A stretch of 64,000 nucleotides of DNA from Paenibacillus algicola (GTDB taxonomy: Bacteria > Bacillota > Bacilli > Paenibacillales > Paenibacillaceae). Below are positions 31,901 to 38,913 of the stretch, piece after piece. Positions within the stretch are counted from its first letter, which is position 1. Each line of letters opens with the position of its first letter. A program made the position numbers and the translations under genes. The notes beneath the pieces are model-generated. The model had not been told where the DNA came from and did no database searches. It saw only the letters and a list, made by a program, of their open reading frames with translations. The DNA is taken from assembly GCF_005577435.1 (NCBI RefSeq), contig NZ_CP040396.1, positions 2,732,501 to 2,796,500 of the forward strand, in the 5' to 3' direction.

Positions 31901-32123
31901 TATAAAAAATCATCGCCGACTGAATCTGCTGCTCCTGCTCCCCTCCGGCATTCATTTCACGCAGCAGCTCCGCCGCCTTGGACGAGGCATAACCATCCGG
32001 TACAGACAGCTGACCCTTCTCGCGGACGAGCTCGCTCATTGGCGGTGCAGCCATCATTAAGGCAACAGCCATAACGAGCCAGATGACCAGCAACGCCCAC
32101 TTGGACTTCAATATCAATCTCAT
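28962..32123 (-). CDS. MMPL/RND-family membrane exporter (YdfJ-like)
   Basis: 1053 residues. N-terminal membrane helix, an outward loop, then a six-helix block (about 175-390), a long extracellular helical insert (about 480-800), and a second six-helix block to the end. The insert has many LxxGLxQ-type repeats (GLSQIGSGLSEAS, GLKQANQGYAAAVSG), predicting a long coiled coil. It probably exports lipids or drugs using the proton gradient. The MarR gene starts 16 bases upstream, so the pair is a regulated operon. B. subtilis YdfJ has the same design. Confidence 0.92.
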   Translation of the reverse strand: MRLILKSKWALLVIWLVMAVALMMAAPPMSELVREKGQLSVPDGYASSKAAELLREMNAGGEQEQQIQSAMIFYKEQGLGQDDKERVQAAVESLKTQGEALGVTSVMNPFDEPQLEDKMVSEDGKAVMIAISSDAKVMEPGETRSLIHEALGDIGVDYYMTGSELVNEDTIQGSQDGLKKTEYITIIFILVILFAVFRSLVAPFVPLLTVGLSYLVSQSIVAFLVDSVNFPLSTFTQIFMVAVMFGIGTDYCILLISRFKEEMSRQEDISSAIVETYRTAGRTVFFSGLAVLIGFVSIGMSQFILYRSAVAVAVGIAVMLAALFTIVPFFMAVLGSKLFWPSKGSLEHKESRLWGMAGAFSLKRPLAALIVVAVICVPFLVTYSGQLSFNNMEEISEDYESVKGFNLIESAFGAGQSMPATVVIKNDDRLDTGEYLALTEAITRSILKVEGVEEVRSASRPAGDEIEDFRITAQAAALGEGIGQSTDGLSQIGSGLSEASRQLSQNEPQLAEAAVSSSKLTEGTAELKQGIGELSAALTQIQGGMTSGAAGAGELGTGLQQAKASAQQLANAHQELLAGYQAAGDGISVLGKSMGEVLGSLQGVEQMLAGLQPSFTALEAAEPQLQQNSDYMNIRETVTQTSAGLSQLSSGVRDMEKNTLQAAEGLKQANQGYAAAVSGQEALTSGLSQILQGIQALEDGLEQAAEGQGAVIQQLPDIQSGLTQIEEGQQQIENGFKELSGQLGELTGGLDESVKGISQIQDGLTTAQTYLAQIENAGDPETSGFLVPEEALSDPEMTRVYDTYMSPDRKLMTLDVVFAGNPYAAETLTRIGDIENAVATAVKGTKLEQAETAVSGVTSTYADLKQISDEDYNRTVTLMLGGIFLVLVLLLRSVVMPIYLMVALVVTYYVSMGVTEFVFVDLLGYTGISWATPFFGFVMLTALGVDYSIFLMDRFNENKELDVQSGILYAMKNMGTVILSAVLILGGTFAAMYPSGVLSMMQIATVVLTGLVLYALVFLPFFVPVMVKLFGRGNWWPFKAGSDKERDSSQMAA

Positions 32124-32139
32124 GCTCCTACTCCCCTTC

Positions 32140-32571
32140 TTACTCTTGCATTAGCTTCGCGAGCTTCTCAAACAGCGTAATAAACTGCTCGACTTCCTGC
32201 GGCTCAAAATGAGTCATATACGATGCGACAACAGACTGCAGCAGCTGCTCCGAGCTTTGCAGAACGTTCTCCCCCTCTGCTGTCAACGACAAATAAACGA
32301 CTCGTCGGTCCTCATCGTCACGATGCCGCTCAATCCAGCCGCGCTCTTCCATGCGGTTCACATTGGAGCTAATTGAGCTCTTCCCGACGCACAGAAGCTC
32401 TGACAAGAGCTTGGAGGTGCATTGCTCGTGACTGCGGATCATCCGCAGCGTCTGAAACTGCTCCCGGGTCAGATCAATGCCCATCTTGTCTCTGGTATCG
32501 GCAATAATCCTGCGACTGACTGCGAGATCCGCTTCAATATACCGTTCGATGCAATTCTTGGTGTCGTTAAT
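32140..32571 (-). CDS. MarR-family repressor of the MMPL exporter, unusual ATT start
   Basis: 143 residues if translation begins at ATT 32571, seven bases after AAAGGAGG. The start of a longer frame (32703) lies upstream of a promoter at 32601-32628 and so cannot be on that mRNA; no in-frame ATG, GTG or TTG lies between that promoter and the winged helix. The core is clear: DLTREQFQTLRMIRSHEQCTSKLLSELLCVGKSSISSNVNRMEERGWIERHRDDEDRRVVYLSLT. It probably senses an exported compound and represses this operon. Confidence 0.88.
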   Translation of the reverse strand: MNDTKNCIERYIEADLAVSRRIIADTRDKMGIDLTREQFQTLRMIRSHEQCTSKLLSELLCVGKSSISSNVNRMEERGWIERHRDDEDRRVVYLSLTAEGENVLQSSEQLLQSVVASYMTHFEPQEVEQFITLFEKLAKLMQE

Positions 32572-32600
32572 GACGGCTCCTCCTTTACTTCGTAAACTAG

Positions 32601-32628
32601 TTTTATATTCAAACCGTTTTACTGTCAA
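32601..32628 (-). promoter_or_regulatory. Promoter and operator of the MarR-MMPL operon
   Basis: On the minus strand TTGACA (32628-32623) and TATAAA (32607-32602), 15 bases apart, or TAAAAC at 17 bases. Just downstream TTTAC-GAA-GTAAA (near 32584-32596) is an inverted repeat that would suit a MarR dimer, overlapping the leader and close to AGGAGG. Confidence 0.6.
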
Positions 32629-32686
32629 ACTATATCTCAGGACGAGATTGGATGTCAATGCCTCCCTGGTACCTTTTACATTCCAC

Positions 32687-32728
32687 AAAAAAAGACTGCT
32701 CAACCACGTCTTGAATGGTTAAGCAGTC
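32687..32728 (-). terminator. Intrinsic terminator of the macro-MarR-GNAT operon
   Basis: On the minus strand GACTGCTTAACCA and TGGTTGAGCAGTC form a 13-bp stem with one G-T pair and a nine-base loop, followed by seven T. It lies 24 bases after the GNAT gene stop. Confidence 0.9.
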
Positions 32729-32751
32729 CTTGCTTATATTCATACCTGCTG

Positions 32752-33180
32752 CTATTCTTCGTCTTCCTCTACCTCATAAATACAGCGAAAGCGTTCCGCT
32801 CCGGGGTAGCCTTCGCCCAGGCTGTAAATTTGAAAGCCGATGGAGCGGTAAAAGCCCACCGTATCCTCGTCCGCTTCCGCAATCACGCGCTCGGGAGATT
32901 TTTGAAGCATGAGCTCCATCAGCATTCCCCGTCCGTAATCCTTGCCCCGATTTTCTGGAAGAACAGCGATATGCTTGATCACCATTTCACTTCCGTTCAT
33001 CTCTACACCCAGAATTCCCAGAAGCACCCCTTCCTCCTCATACCCGTAAAGCTCCATTCCATGTCCCTTCCGGTATGAATCCACGACCTCATCCAGAAGC
33101 TCCGGGTCCGGAAACACAGAGTAGGCCAGCAGCTCTTTAACCTCCAGGTCCTCCAAGCGTGAAATTATATCATGTATCAA
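32752..33180 (-). CDS. GNAT-family N-acetyltransferase
   Basis: 142 residues. Acetyl-CoA binding motif IKHIAVLPENRGKDYGRGMLMELM (R/Q-x-x-G-x-G/A type) near residues 68-90 and a C-terminal FYRSIGFQIYSLGEGYPG, which is the usual motif B end. The substrate is unknown. It is the last gene of the macro-domain/MarR/GNAT cluster, ending at the terminator 32687-32728. Confidence 0.9.
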   Translation of the reverse strand: MIHDIISRLEDLEVKELLAYSVFPDPELLDEVVDSYRKGHGMELYGYEEEGVLLGILGVEMNGSEMVIKHIAVLPENRGKDYGRGMLMELMLQKSPERVIAEADEDTVGFYRSIGFQIYSLGEGYPGAERFRCIYEVEEDEE

Positions 33181-33259
33181 TTCATCCTCGTCCTTTCTTC
33201 AACGGCTGCGACCTGCACTTGCATAGAACCGACGTAACTTTATTTCCTTCCCGCTGGAA

Positions 33260-33715
33260 TTACCGGCGGAAGCTCTCCTCGGCGGTCGTACCCAGCTTGC
33301 GCAGCAGCACCACAGCCTGCAGCTTCTCTTCTTCCGTCAGACCAGAGACGGCGTGCTCGATTTTTTGCTTATGTCCCGGAAAAATATCCTCGAACAGAGC
33401 CTGCCCTTCCTCCGTAAGCTCAGCATAAATGACACGCCTATCTTCCAGGGATGCGCGGCGAATCAGAAGCTTCTTCTTCTGAAGCTTGTCCACGACGTAT
33501 GTAATATTGCCGCTGGAGATCAGCACCTTTTCTCCGATTTTTTGCAGCGGCTGGGGGCCCTTATGGTATAGCACATCCAGAACGCCAAATTCTGTTGAAT
33601 TAAGGCCGTGGGCTTGAATGCTTCGAGTCGAATGGGCGAAGACTGAATTGTACGCCCTTGCGAGCACCACCAGCAGGTGCAGAGACAGCTCTTCATGTTC
33701 CGATAAATCCGCCAT
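33260..33715 (-). CDS. MarR-family regulator
   Basis: 151 residues from ATG 33715, with GGAGG ten bases upstream. Winged helix: GLNSTEFGVLDVLYHKGPQPLQKIGEKVLISSGNITYVVDKLQKKKLLIRRASLEDRRVIYAELTEEG, with the wing Asp-Arg-Arg. No reactive Cys is visible, so it likely binds a ligand rather than sensing oxidants. It sits between the macro-domain gene and the GNAT gene in one cluster. Confidence 0.9.
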   Translation of the reverse strand: MADLSEHEELSLHLLVVLARAYNSVFAHSTRSIQAHGLNSTEFGVLDVLYHKGPQPLQKIGEKVLISSGNITYVVDKLQKKKLLIRRASLEDRRVIYAELTEEGQALFEDIFPGHKQKIEHAVSGLTEEEKLQAVVLLRKLGTTAEESFRR

Positions 33716-33747
33716 TGACAACCAACCTCCGCGTTCCACGCCTGAGT

Positions 33748-34302
33748 TTATGCAAATTGCTCCAGACGCTGTACATAGAGCTTCTCGTTTTCCGGATCAA
33801 AACAGATCAGATCGATCTCCTCCAGCCGGTTCTCCGGACGCTCTTCCTTTAAATAGTTCGTAATGCTCTTTAAAGCCACATCGCATGCAAATGGCTTCGG
33901 ATATTCGTAAATGCCCGTGCTAATATTTGGAAAAGCAATCGTTCGGGCTCCGACTTCATTAGCCAGCTGAAGGGAGCTTCTATAGCATTCTGCGAGCGTA
34001 TGATCCTCTCCTCTGCCGCCTCCCTCCCAGATCGGGCCGACGGTATGAATCACATGCTTCGCCTTCAAGAGACCGGCACAGGTCAGCACAGCATGCCCGG
34101 GAGGACATCCGCCCTGAAGCTGACGGATCTTCTTGCATTCCTCCATAATCTCGGGGCCTCCAACCGCGTGAATGACTCCATCCACACCCTTGCCTCCCAG
34201 CAGTCCGGAATTTGCCGCATTCACTATAATATCACCCGACCAGGCTGTAATATCACCTGTCCGCACAGAAACTGCCGTCCTGCCGATCTGTATCGTCTTC
34301 AT
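33748..34302 (-). CDS. Macro-domain protein (ADP-ribosyl/O-acetyl-ADP-ribose hydrolase)
   Basis: 184 residues covering a whole MacroD-type domain: VRTGDITAWSGDIIVNAANSGLLGGKGVDGVIHAVGG, CPPGHAVLTCAGLLKAKHVIHTVGPIW and AFPNISTGIYEYP. The conserved Asn-Ala-Asn and the GxxGVDGxIH loop are intact, so it should bind and hydrolyse ADP-ribose groups. It is first in the cluster with MarR and GNAT genes. The reversal of ADP-ribosylation of a protein or base is the expected role. Confidence 0.92.
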   Translation of the reverse strand: MKTIQIGRTAVSVRTGDITAWSGDIIVNAANSGLLGGKGVDGVIHAVGGPEIMEECKKIRQLQGGCPPGHAVLTCAGLLKAKHVIHTVGPIWEGGGRGEDHTLAECYRSSLQLANEVGARTIAFPNISTGIYEYPKPFACDVALKSITNYLKEERPENRLEEIDLICFDPENEKLYVQRLEQFA

Positions 34303-34382
34303 GCGAAAAACTCCTTTTCAGCCTTTTTTCTTTACATTACCCTGCTGATAGGGAGTTTGACCCGAACCCACAGGATGAATAT

Positions 34383-34802
34383 TCAGACCCTGGCTGCCGC
34401 CTGGCTTAAGCGCTTCGCCATGTTCCGCTCTTGTTCATCTTGCAGCCGGTCCTCGAATGTGCGGTGACTTATGTATGTGCCCCCTGTCCTTGCAGTCTTC
34501 ACATGCGCTGACAGCATTTGCTCTGCCTGCTCCAGCTTTAAATCTCCCGCAGTATCTCCGGCTACCCGGCACAGACCGGCCTTATAGACACCATCTGCAG
34601 TCTCATATTCCATCGCCCATAGGGGAATAGCATCCTCTTCTGCTTCCGGCAGCTCACTCCCCATGCATACCGTATACCATGCAGGGAGAGCATATTTTTG
34701 TCCCGACTCCTGCTGCATGGATATTAGCCTAGAGTTTCGATAAGCCAAATAGCCGGCGGCAGCAAACAACAGTACGCCTACGGCGATGGCAATGTTCATC
34801 AT
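34383..34802 (-). CDS. Membrane-anchored protein of unknown function
   Basis: 139 residues. One N-terminal helix (IAIAVGVLLFAAAGYLAYR, residues 4-22) anchors a soluble domain that has Trp/Tyr-rich strands (YALPAWYTVCMG, PLWAMEYETADGVYKAGLCRV) and a helical charged tail. No catalytic motif. GGGGAGGAACCTGGA precedes the start. I do not recognise the family. Confidence 0.7.
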   Translation of the reverse strand: MMNIAIAVGVLLFAAAGYLAYRNSRLISMQQESGQKYALPAWYTVCMGSELPEAEEDAIPLWAMEYETADGVYKAGLCRVAGDTAGDLKLEQAEQMLSAHVKTARTGGTYISHRTFEDRLQDEQERNMAKRLSQAAARV

Positions 34803-34874
34803 TCCAGGTTCCTCCCCTTATTCATGTCCAGCTGTGATTCCCTCATACCTGCAGCAGGCCATCCTGCCCTGCCG

Positions 34875-35495
34875 TTATAACCTCTGCACAATGGCAAGAA
34901 TGATCATATGTACGGGATAAAAGGACCGCCATACCCAGGAAGGAACCCGAACCTTCTCGATTTCTTTCCAGACGGCAGGACCATAGACAATGAGGAACGT
35001 CGGCAGAACACTCCACATCTGAATTTCCCAGCCGTACAAATACCAGAACACCACGTTCAGCAGTAGATGCCACGCTGCAAGCATCTGACCCTCAGCATAG
35101 CGGAAGATCAAGATCAGCAGCAGACCATAGGACCCATAATCGAAATTCAGCGCCTCCATCAGCACCGCAGCGATCACGGCAATGAGGATGGATGCCGCCG
35201 GATCCACCTTCTCCATCACATACAGCACAAGCCCTCCTGCAAGCAGTGTCACAACCACATTCAGCCCTTCGGGATTGAGAGAGAGCTGATAAGGAATTTG
35301 GGACACCAACGCAATCACGCCTAATCTTATAAAATAACGCCGTTTTGATGAGGTCCGGCCATAGCCCAGCACCAGGGCGTACACGTACAGCGGAAACGCA
35401 ATTCTGCCGATCATCCTCCATATTTCCTCACCGGGATAAAAAACAAGCCCGACATGGTCCACCAGCATCGTCAGCATGGCTAGCCATTGCATCAT
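34875..35495 (-). CDS. TraX-family integral membrane protein
   Basis: About 206 residues. Start is one of three consecutive ATG codons near 35492-35498, downstream of GGAGG; a longer frame from 35600 lacks such a site. The sequence MQWLAMLTMLVDHVGLVFYPGEEIWRMIGRIAFPLYVYALVLGY is the TraX hallmark, with about seven membrane helices. TraX acetylates pilin in conjugative plasmids; chromosomal Bacillales copies have unknown substrates. Not linked to conjugation genes here. Confidence 0.85.
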   Translation of the reverse strand: MMQWLAMLTMLVDHVGLVFYPGEEIWRMIGRIAFPLYVYALVLGYGRTSSKRRYFIRLGVIALVSQIPYQLSLNPEGLNVVVTLLAGGLVLYVMEKVDPAASILIAVIAAVLMEALNFDYGSYGLLLILIFRYAEGQMLAAWHLLLNVVFWYLYGWEIQMWSVLPTFLIVYGPAVWKEIEKVRVPSWVWRSFYPVHMIILAIVQRL

Positions 35496-35613
35496 CATTC
35501 CCTCCGTCCCGCGCAGCTTCCAGGCATTATTCCTGATCTCTACATTATGAAGGGGAAACCATCCTGCCGCAAGACAGGTCAAGAGCGGGTTGCTGACCAA
35601 GCCCTTTAAACGC

Positions 35614-35647
35614 CAAAAAAAGCACCCGTTCCCGGAAGAACGGATGC
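35614..35647 (-). terminator. Intrinsic terminator of the ddh gene
   Basis: On the minus strand GCATCCGTTC and GAACGGGTGC form a 10-bp stem with one mismatch and a six-base loop, followed by seven T. It lies 93 bases after the ddh stop. Confidence 0.88.
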
Positions 35648-35739
35648 CTGGATAGCCTCAGTCACAGAAGGTCTTGTGCAGCCCTGTGCTTCAATACGCC
35701 GTACAATTCAAGCCCGATTCTTGAGGCAGGCTGCTGAAA

Positions 35740-36717
35740 TTACAGCAGCTCTTTCCGAAGCTGCGCGGCAGATTTAGGCGACAGCAGGCCGTATGGAATA
35801 TCAAACACTGTCTTTGCACCCTGGTCACCGGCTTGAGCCAGACGATATGCAGCACGTGCATAAGCGACCAGCACGCTCGCTGTAAATTCAGGATTGCTGT
35901 CCAGCGTCAGACCAAATTCAATGATCTGCTTGCTGTTCTCTCCGGTCAGGCCGCTGCGAAGCACGGTGCCGCCATGAGGCATAGCGGAGTGGTTCGCCTT
36001 CAGCTCTTCCTCGGAAATAAAATTCACAACCGTATCGTAGTCGGCAAAATAGTTCGGCATTTCCTTGATTTCCTTCTCGATGGCCGCTTGATCTGCACCC
36101 TCCTGCGCAACAATGTAGCATTCACGCAGATGCTTCTCCCGGGTACTGAGCTCTGGATTTTCCCCACTGCGGACACGGTTCAGCGCCTCTTCCTTCGGAA
36201 TGGTGTACTGAACACCATTCTTGACGCCCTCTACACGGCGAATGGCATCGGAGTGGCCCTGGCTGACGCCCTTGCCCCAGAACGTGTATTCATTGCCTTC
36301 TGGCAGAATCGATTCAGCGATCAGACGGCTTAAGGAGAACAGCCCTGGATCCCAGCCCGTGGAAATGACGCTGACCTTGCCGCCCTCGCGCGCAGCCGCA
36401 TCCACACTGTCGAAATATTCAGGAATCTTAGCGTGCGTGTCAAAGCTGTCTACGGTATGAAATCTTCCGGCCAGCTCAGGTCCCTGCTCCGGCAGATCTG
36501 TCGCTGAGCCGCCGCAAAGGATCAAGACATCAATCTCATCTTTATACTGATCCACCTCGGAAATATGTACTGCCTTCGCTTCGGAAGCTACTCCGTTCGG
36601 ATCTCTTCTGGAGAACACGGCGGTTAGCTCCATGTCCGGATTCTGCTTGATCGCTTTCTCTACACCGCGGCCCAGGTTACCGTAGCCGACGATACCAATT
36701 TTAATGGCTTGTGTCAT
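35740..36717 (-). CDS. ddh: meso-Diaminopimelate D-dehydrogenase
   Basis: 325 residues. NADPH-binding start IGIVGYGNLGRGVEKAIKQ, then CGGSATDLPEQGPEL, STGWDPGLFSLSRL, GKGVSQGHSDAIRRVEGVKNG, and GLTLDSNPEFTASVLVAYARAAYRL, all typical of Ddh. It makes meso-diaminopimelate directly from tetrahydrodipicolinate and ammonia, a one-step alternative to the acyl-transferase pathway for lysine and cell-wall synthesis. It stands alone between terminators. Expected length for the family. Confidence 0.93.
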   Translation of the reverse strand: MTQAIKIGIVGYGNLGRGVEKAIKQNPDMELTAVFSRRDPNGVASEAKAVHISEVDQYKDEIDVLILCGGSATDLPEQGPELAGRFHTVDSFDTHAKIPEYFDSVDAAAREGGKVSVISTGWDPGLFSLSRLIAESILPEGNEYTFWGKGVSQGHSDAIRRVEGVKNGVQYTIPKEEALNRVRSGENPELSTREKHLRECYIVAQEGADQAAIEKEIKEMPNYFADYDTVVNFISEEELKANHSAMPHGGTVLRSGLTGENSKQIIEFGLTLDSNPEFTASVLVAYARAAYRLAQAGDQGAKTVFDIPYGLLSPKSAAQLRKELL

Positions 36718-36763
36718 CGTATCCCTCCTGCGTTATCTTTAGAATGAATCGAACAAAAACAAC

Positions 36764-36798
36764 AAAAAAACCAGGCCTTGTCCAAAATGCCTGGTTTT
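36764..36798 (-). terminator. Bidirectional intrinsic terminator
   Basis: AACCAGGC and GCCTGGTT form an 8-bp stem with a 12-base loop, flanked by A-run and TTTT on both sides, so it works on either strand. On the minus strand it ends the GDPD-MFS operon. Confidence 0.85.
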
Positions 36799-36842
36799 AA
36801 TATTACATTTTGTGTTAGATTTATGCAATGGTTTTTGTAATT

Positions 36843-38054
36843 CTATTTCACAGAGGGAGCAGCCGGGTTGCCTAAGCCGGCAGAAGGCTTTTCTCCCCGC
36901 TCCTGTATCGCCGCCATGCACAGCAATGCAGCCAGCATGCTGATCGATGCCGTAATAAACAGAACCGGGTATCCCAGCCAATCGATCATCTGACCGAGCA
37001 GCGGAGGCGATGCAATGGCAGCCATCGAAGAGACAAGGTAATATAATCCGGTTCGGGTTCCAATGCTCTCTTCGCTTCCGGTAGAAATGATAAAGGGATA
37101 GGAATTGATGTTAATGCAGGCCCAGAATATACCTCCTGCAGCGAGAAGCAGGCGCAGCAGAAGCAATGAATGGATGAAGGGCATGACCGCAAACACAGCC
37201 ATCAAGCCAAGGACGCCAGTCAGGATCATCCTCTTCTTCCCGAAGCGCTTGCCCAGCCAGCCGCTGGGAATCGCAAACAATACGAAGAACAGCGAGAAGA
37301 ACAGAAGGGAGAAGGAAGCCTCCCCCTCGGTCAGGCCTACATGATTTTTGCCATATAGGGTAAAGAGCGTTTCAACCCCCTGATACGCCACGAACCAGAA
37401 AAAGATCGCGCATAACAGCAGCACCGTGGTCCGGTCAAACTGCCCTTTGAACGATACCCGTCTTAGGGACTTGTCCGGTGTTGAAATACTTGGCACGTCT
37501 CGGTTCTCTTGAATTCGGGTAGACAGAATCAGCAAGGAAATTAGCGTGATGGCGGCAGCCGCGATAAAGGGATAGATCTCGTTCGCCTCATACAGCACGG
37601 AGCCGGCACCGAACGCCAGAATCGCCCCCACACCGCCCATGAAGTTAATGACGCCATTGGCCTTGGTCCGCTCCCGCTCCGGCATTACATCTGGCATTAG
37701 CGCCACCGTCGGTGAACGGTACAGGCTCATGGCCAGATTCATCAGCATCATGAACAGAATTAGAGTCAGGAGCCCGGTATGAAACGGGATCAGAGCCGTG
37801 AATACTGCCGCAAGCGGCATGCCGAGAAGCAGAAAGGGCATTCTCCGCCCGAACCGGGTACGGGTTGCATCGCTCAGGTTACCGACCCAGGGCTGGAGGA
37901 ACAGCGCGAAGTAATTATCCAGAGTCATAAAAAAAGCAATAAGTGCAACAGAGGAAAGATAGTCCTCCAAAAAATAGGGAACAAAGGCGTTATACAGCGC
38001 CCAGGTCATGCTGATACTGAAAAATCCAAAGCCGAGCAGCCATGATTTTTTCAA
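36843..38054 (-). CDS. MFS transporter, glycerophosphodiesterase-linked
   Basis: About 403 residues from TTG 38054, with AGAGGTG seven bases upstream and only four bases after the stop of the phosphodiesterase gene. Twelve membrane helices. Family features SDATRTRFGRRMPFLL (motif A) and NFMGGVGAILAFGAG; the first half resembles GPH/SLC45-like sugar cation symporters. Co-transcription with GDPD suggests it handles glycerophosphodiesters, glycerol or a released sugar, but the substrate is not readable from sequence. Confidence 0.82.
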   Translation of the reverse strand: MKKSWLLGFGFFSISMTWALYNAFVPYFLEDYLSSVALIAFFMTLDNYFALFLQPWVGNLSDATRTRFGRRMPFLLLGMPLAAVFTALIPFHTGLLTLILFMMLMNLAMSLYRSPTVALMPDVMPERERTKANGVINFMGGVGAILAFGAGSVLYEANEIYPFIAAAAITLISLLILSTRIQENRDVPSISTPDKSLRRVSFKGQFDRTTVLLLCAIFFWFVAYQGVETLFTLYGKNHVGLTEGEASFSLLFFSLFFVLFAIPSGWLGKRFGKKRMILTGVLGLMAVFAVMPFIHSLLLLRLLLAAGGIFWACININSYPFIISTGSEESIGTRTGLYYLVSSMAAIASPPLLGQMIDWLGYPVLFITASISMLAALLCMAAIQERGEKPSAGLGNPAAPSVK

Positions 38055-38058
38055 GCAG

Positions 38059-38796
38059 CTACACCTCTTCCTGCTGCAGCAACGCGTGGAGAACATCCGG
38101 ATAATCGGTAATGATGCCGCTCACCCCAGCCTTTAACAGCCGCTTCATTTCGTCGGGAGCATTCACGGTGAAGGGATGATACGCAAGTCCTCTGTCCCGA
38201 GCCTCTGCCACAAGCTCCGGAAGGACAGCATACTTGAAGGCATGCAGGGCGTCAGCCCCGACAGTCTGCGCATAGTCACATACCTGGTACAGACCCTCCA
38301 TATACAGAATGGCCGTCGCAATGTCCGGCGCAAGTTTCTTACAATGCACAAGAGAATAATGATTGAAGCTGGAGATGATGACTCGCTCCTCCATACCATA
38401 CTCCCGGACGGCAGCAATCACTTCCTCCTCCAGCCCGGGATAAGGGATGATTCCATTTTTCAGCTCAATGTTAATGAACGTCCCGCGGTCTTTGCCCAGA
38501 GCGAGCAATTGCTTCAGCTCAGGCACCTGCTCTCCCTTGAACGCTTCGCTGAACCATGATCCGGCGTCCAGCTGCTGCAGCTCAGAGAGCGTATAATCCT
38601 TTATGTATCCTTGTCCATTGGTCGTCCGGTTCACCGCTTCATCATGCATTAGAACGAGCTTGTGGTCCGAGGTCATCTGTACGTCGGTTTCAATACCGTT
38701 CGCGCCTTGCTCCAACGCTTTGTGAAAGGCTGCCATTGTATTCTCCGGCGCTGCTCCTGAAGCTCCCCGGTGAGCAAAATTAATAAATGCTTTCAT
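38059..38796 (-). CDS. Glycerophosphodiester phosphodiesterase
   Basis: 245 residues, no signal peptide, so cytoplasmic. TIM-barrel GDPD motifs: NFAHRGASGAAPENTMAAF, GIETDVQMTSDHKLVLMHDEAVNRTTNG, NIELKNGIIPYPGLEEEV, and GVSGIITDYPDVL. The two His and the Glu/Asp metal ligands are present. It releases sn-glycerol-3-phosphate from glycerophosphodiesters. First gene of an operon with the MFS transporter. Confidence 0.93.
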   Translation of the reverse strand: MKAFINFAHRGASGAAPENTMAAFHKALEQGANGIETDVQMTSDHKLVLMHDEAVNRTTNGQGYIKDYTLSELQQLDAGSWFSEAFKGEQVPELKQLLALGKDRGTFINIELKNGIIPYPGLEEEVIAAVREYGMEERVIISSFNHYSLVHCKKLAPDIATAILYMEGLYQVCDYAQTVGADALHAFKYAVLPELVAEARDRGLAYHPFTVNAPDEMKRLLKAGVSGIITDYPDVLHALLQQEEV

Positions 38797-38878
38797 GAAT
38801 CATACCTCCTTTAAGAACCGATTGATACGCTTATTATAAAGGAATATGATCAGAGCGGTGTTAAATATATCGGCAGCC

Positions 38879-38913
38879 AAAAAAACCTTGCCCTATTTGC
38901 GGACAAGGTTTTT
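38879..38913 (-). terminator. Intrinsic terminator overlapping the MFS stop
   Basis: On the minus strand AACCTTG and CAAGGTT form a 7-bp stem with a 13-base loop, then TTTTTTGG. The 5' arm lies inside the last codons of the exporter gene. Confidence 0.8.
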
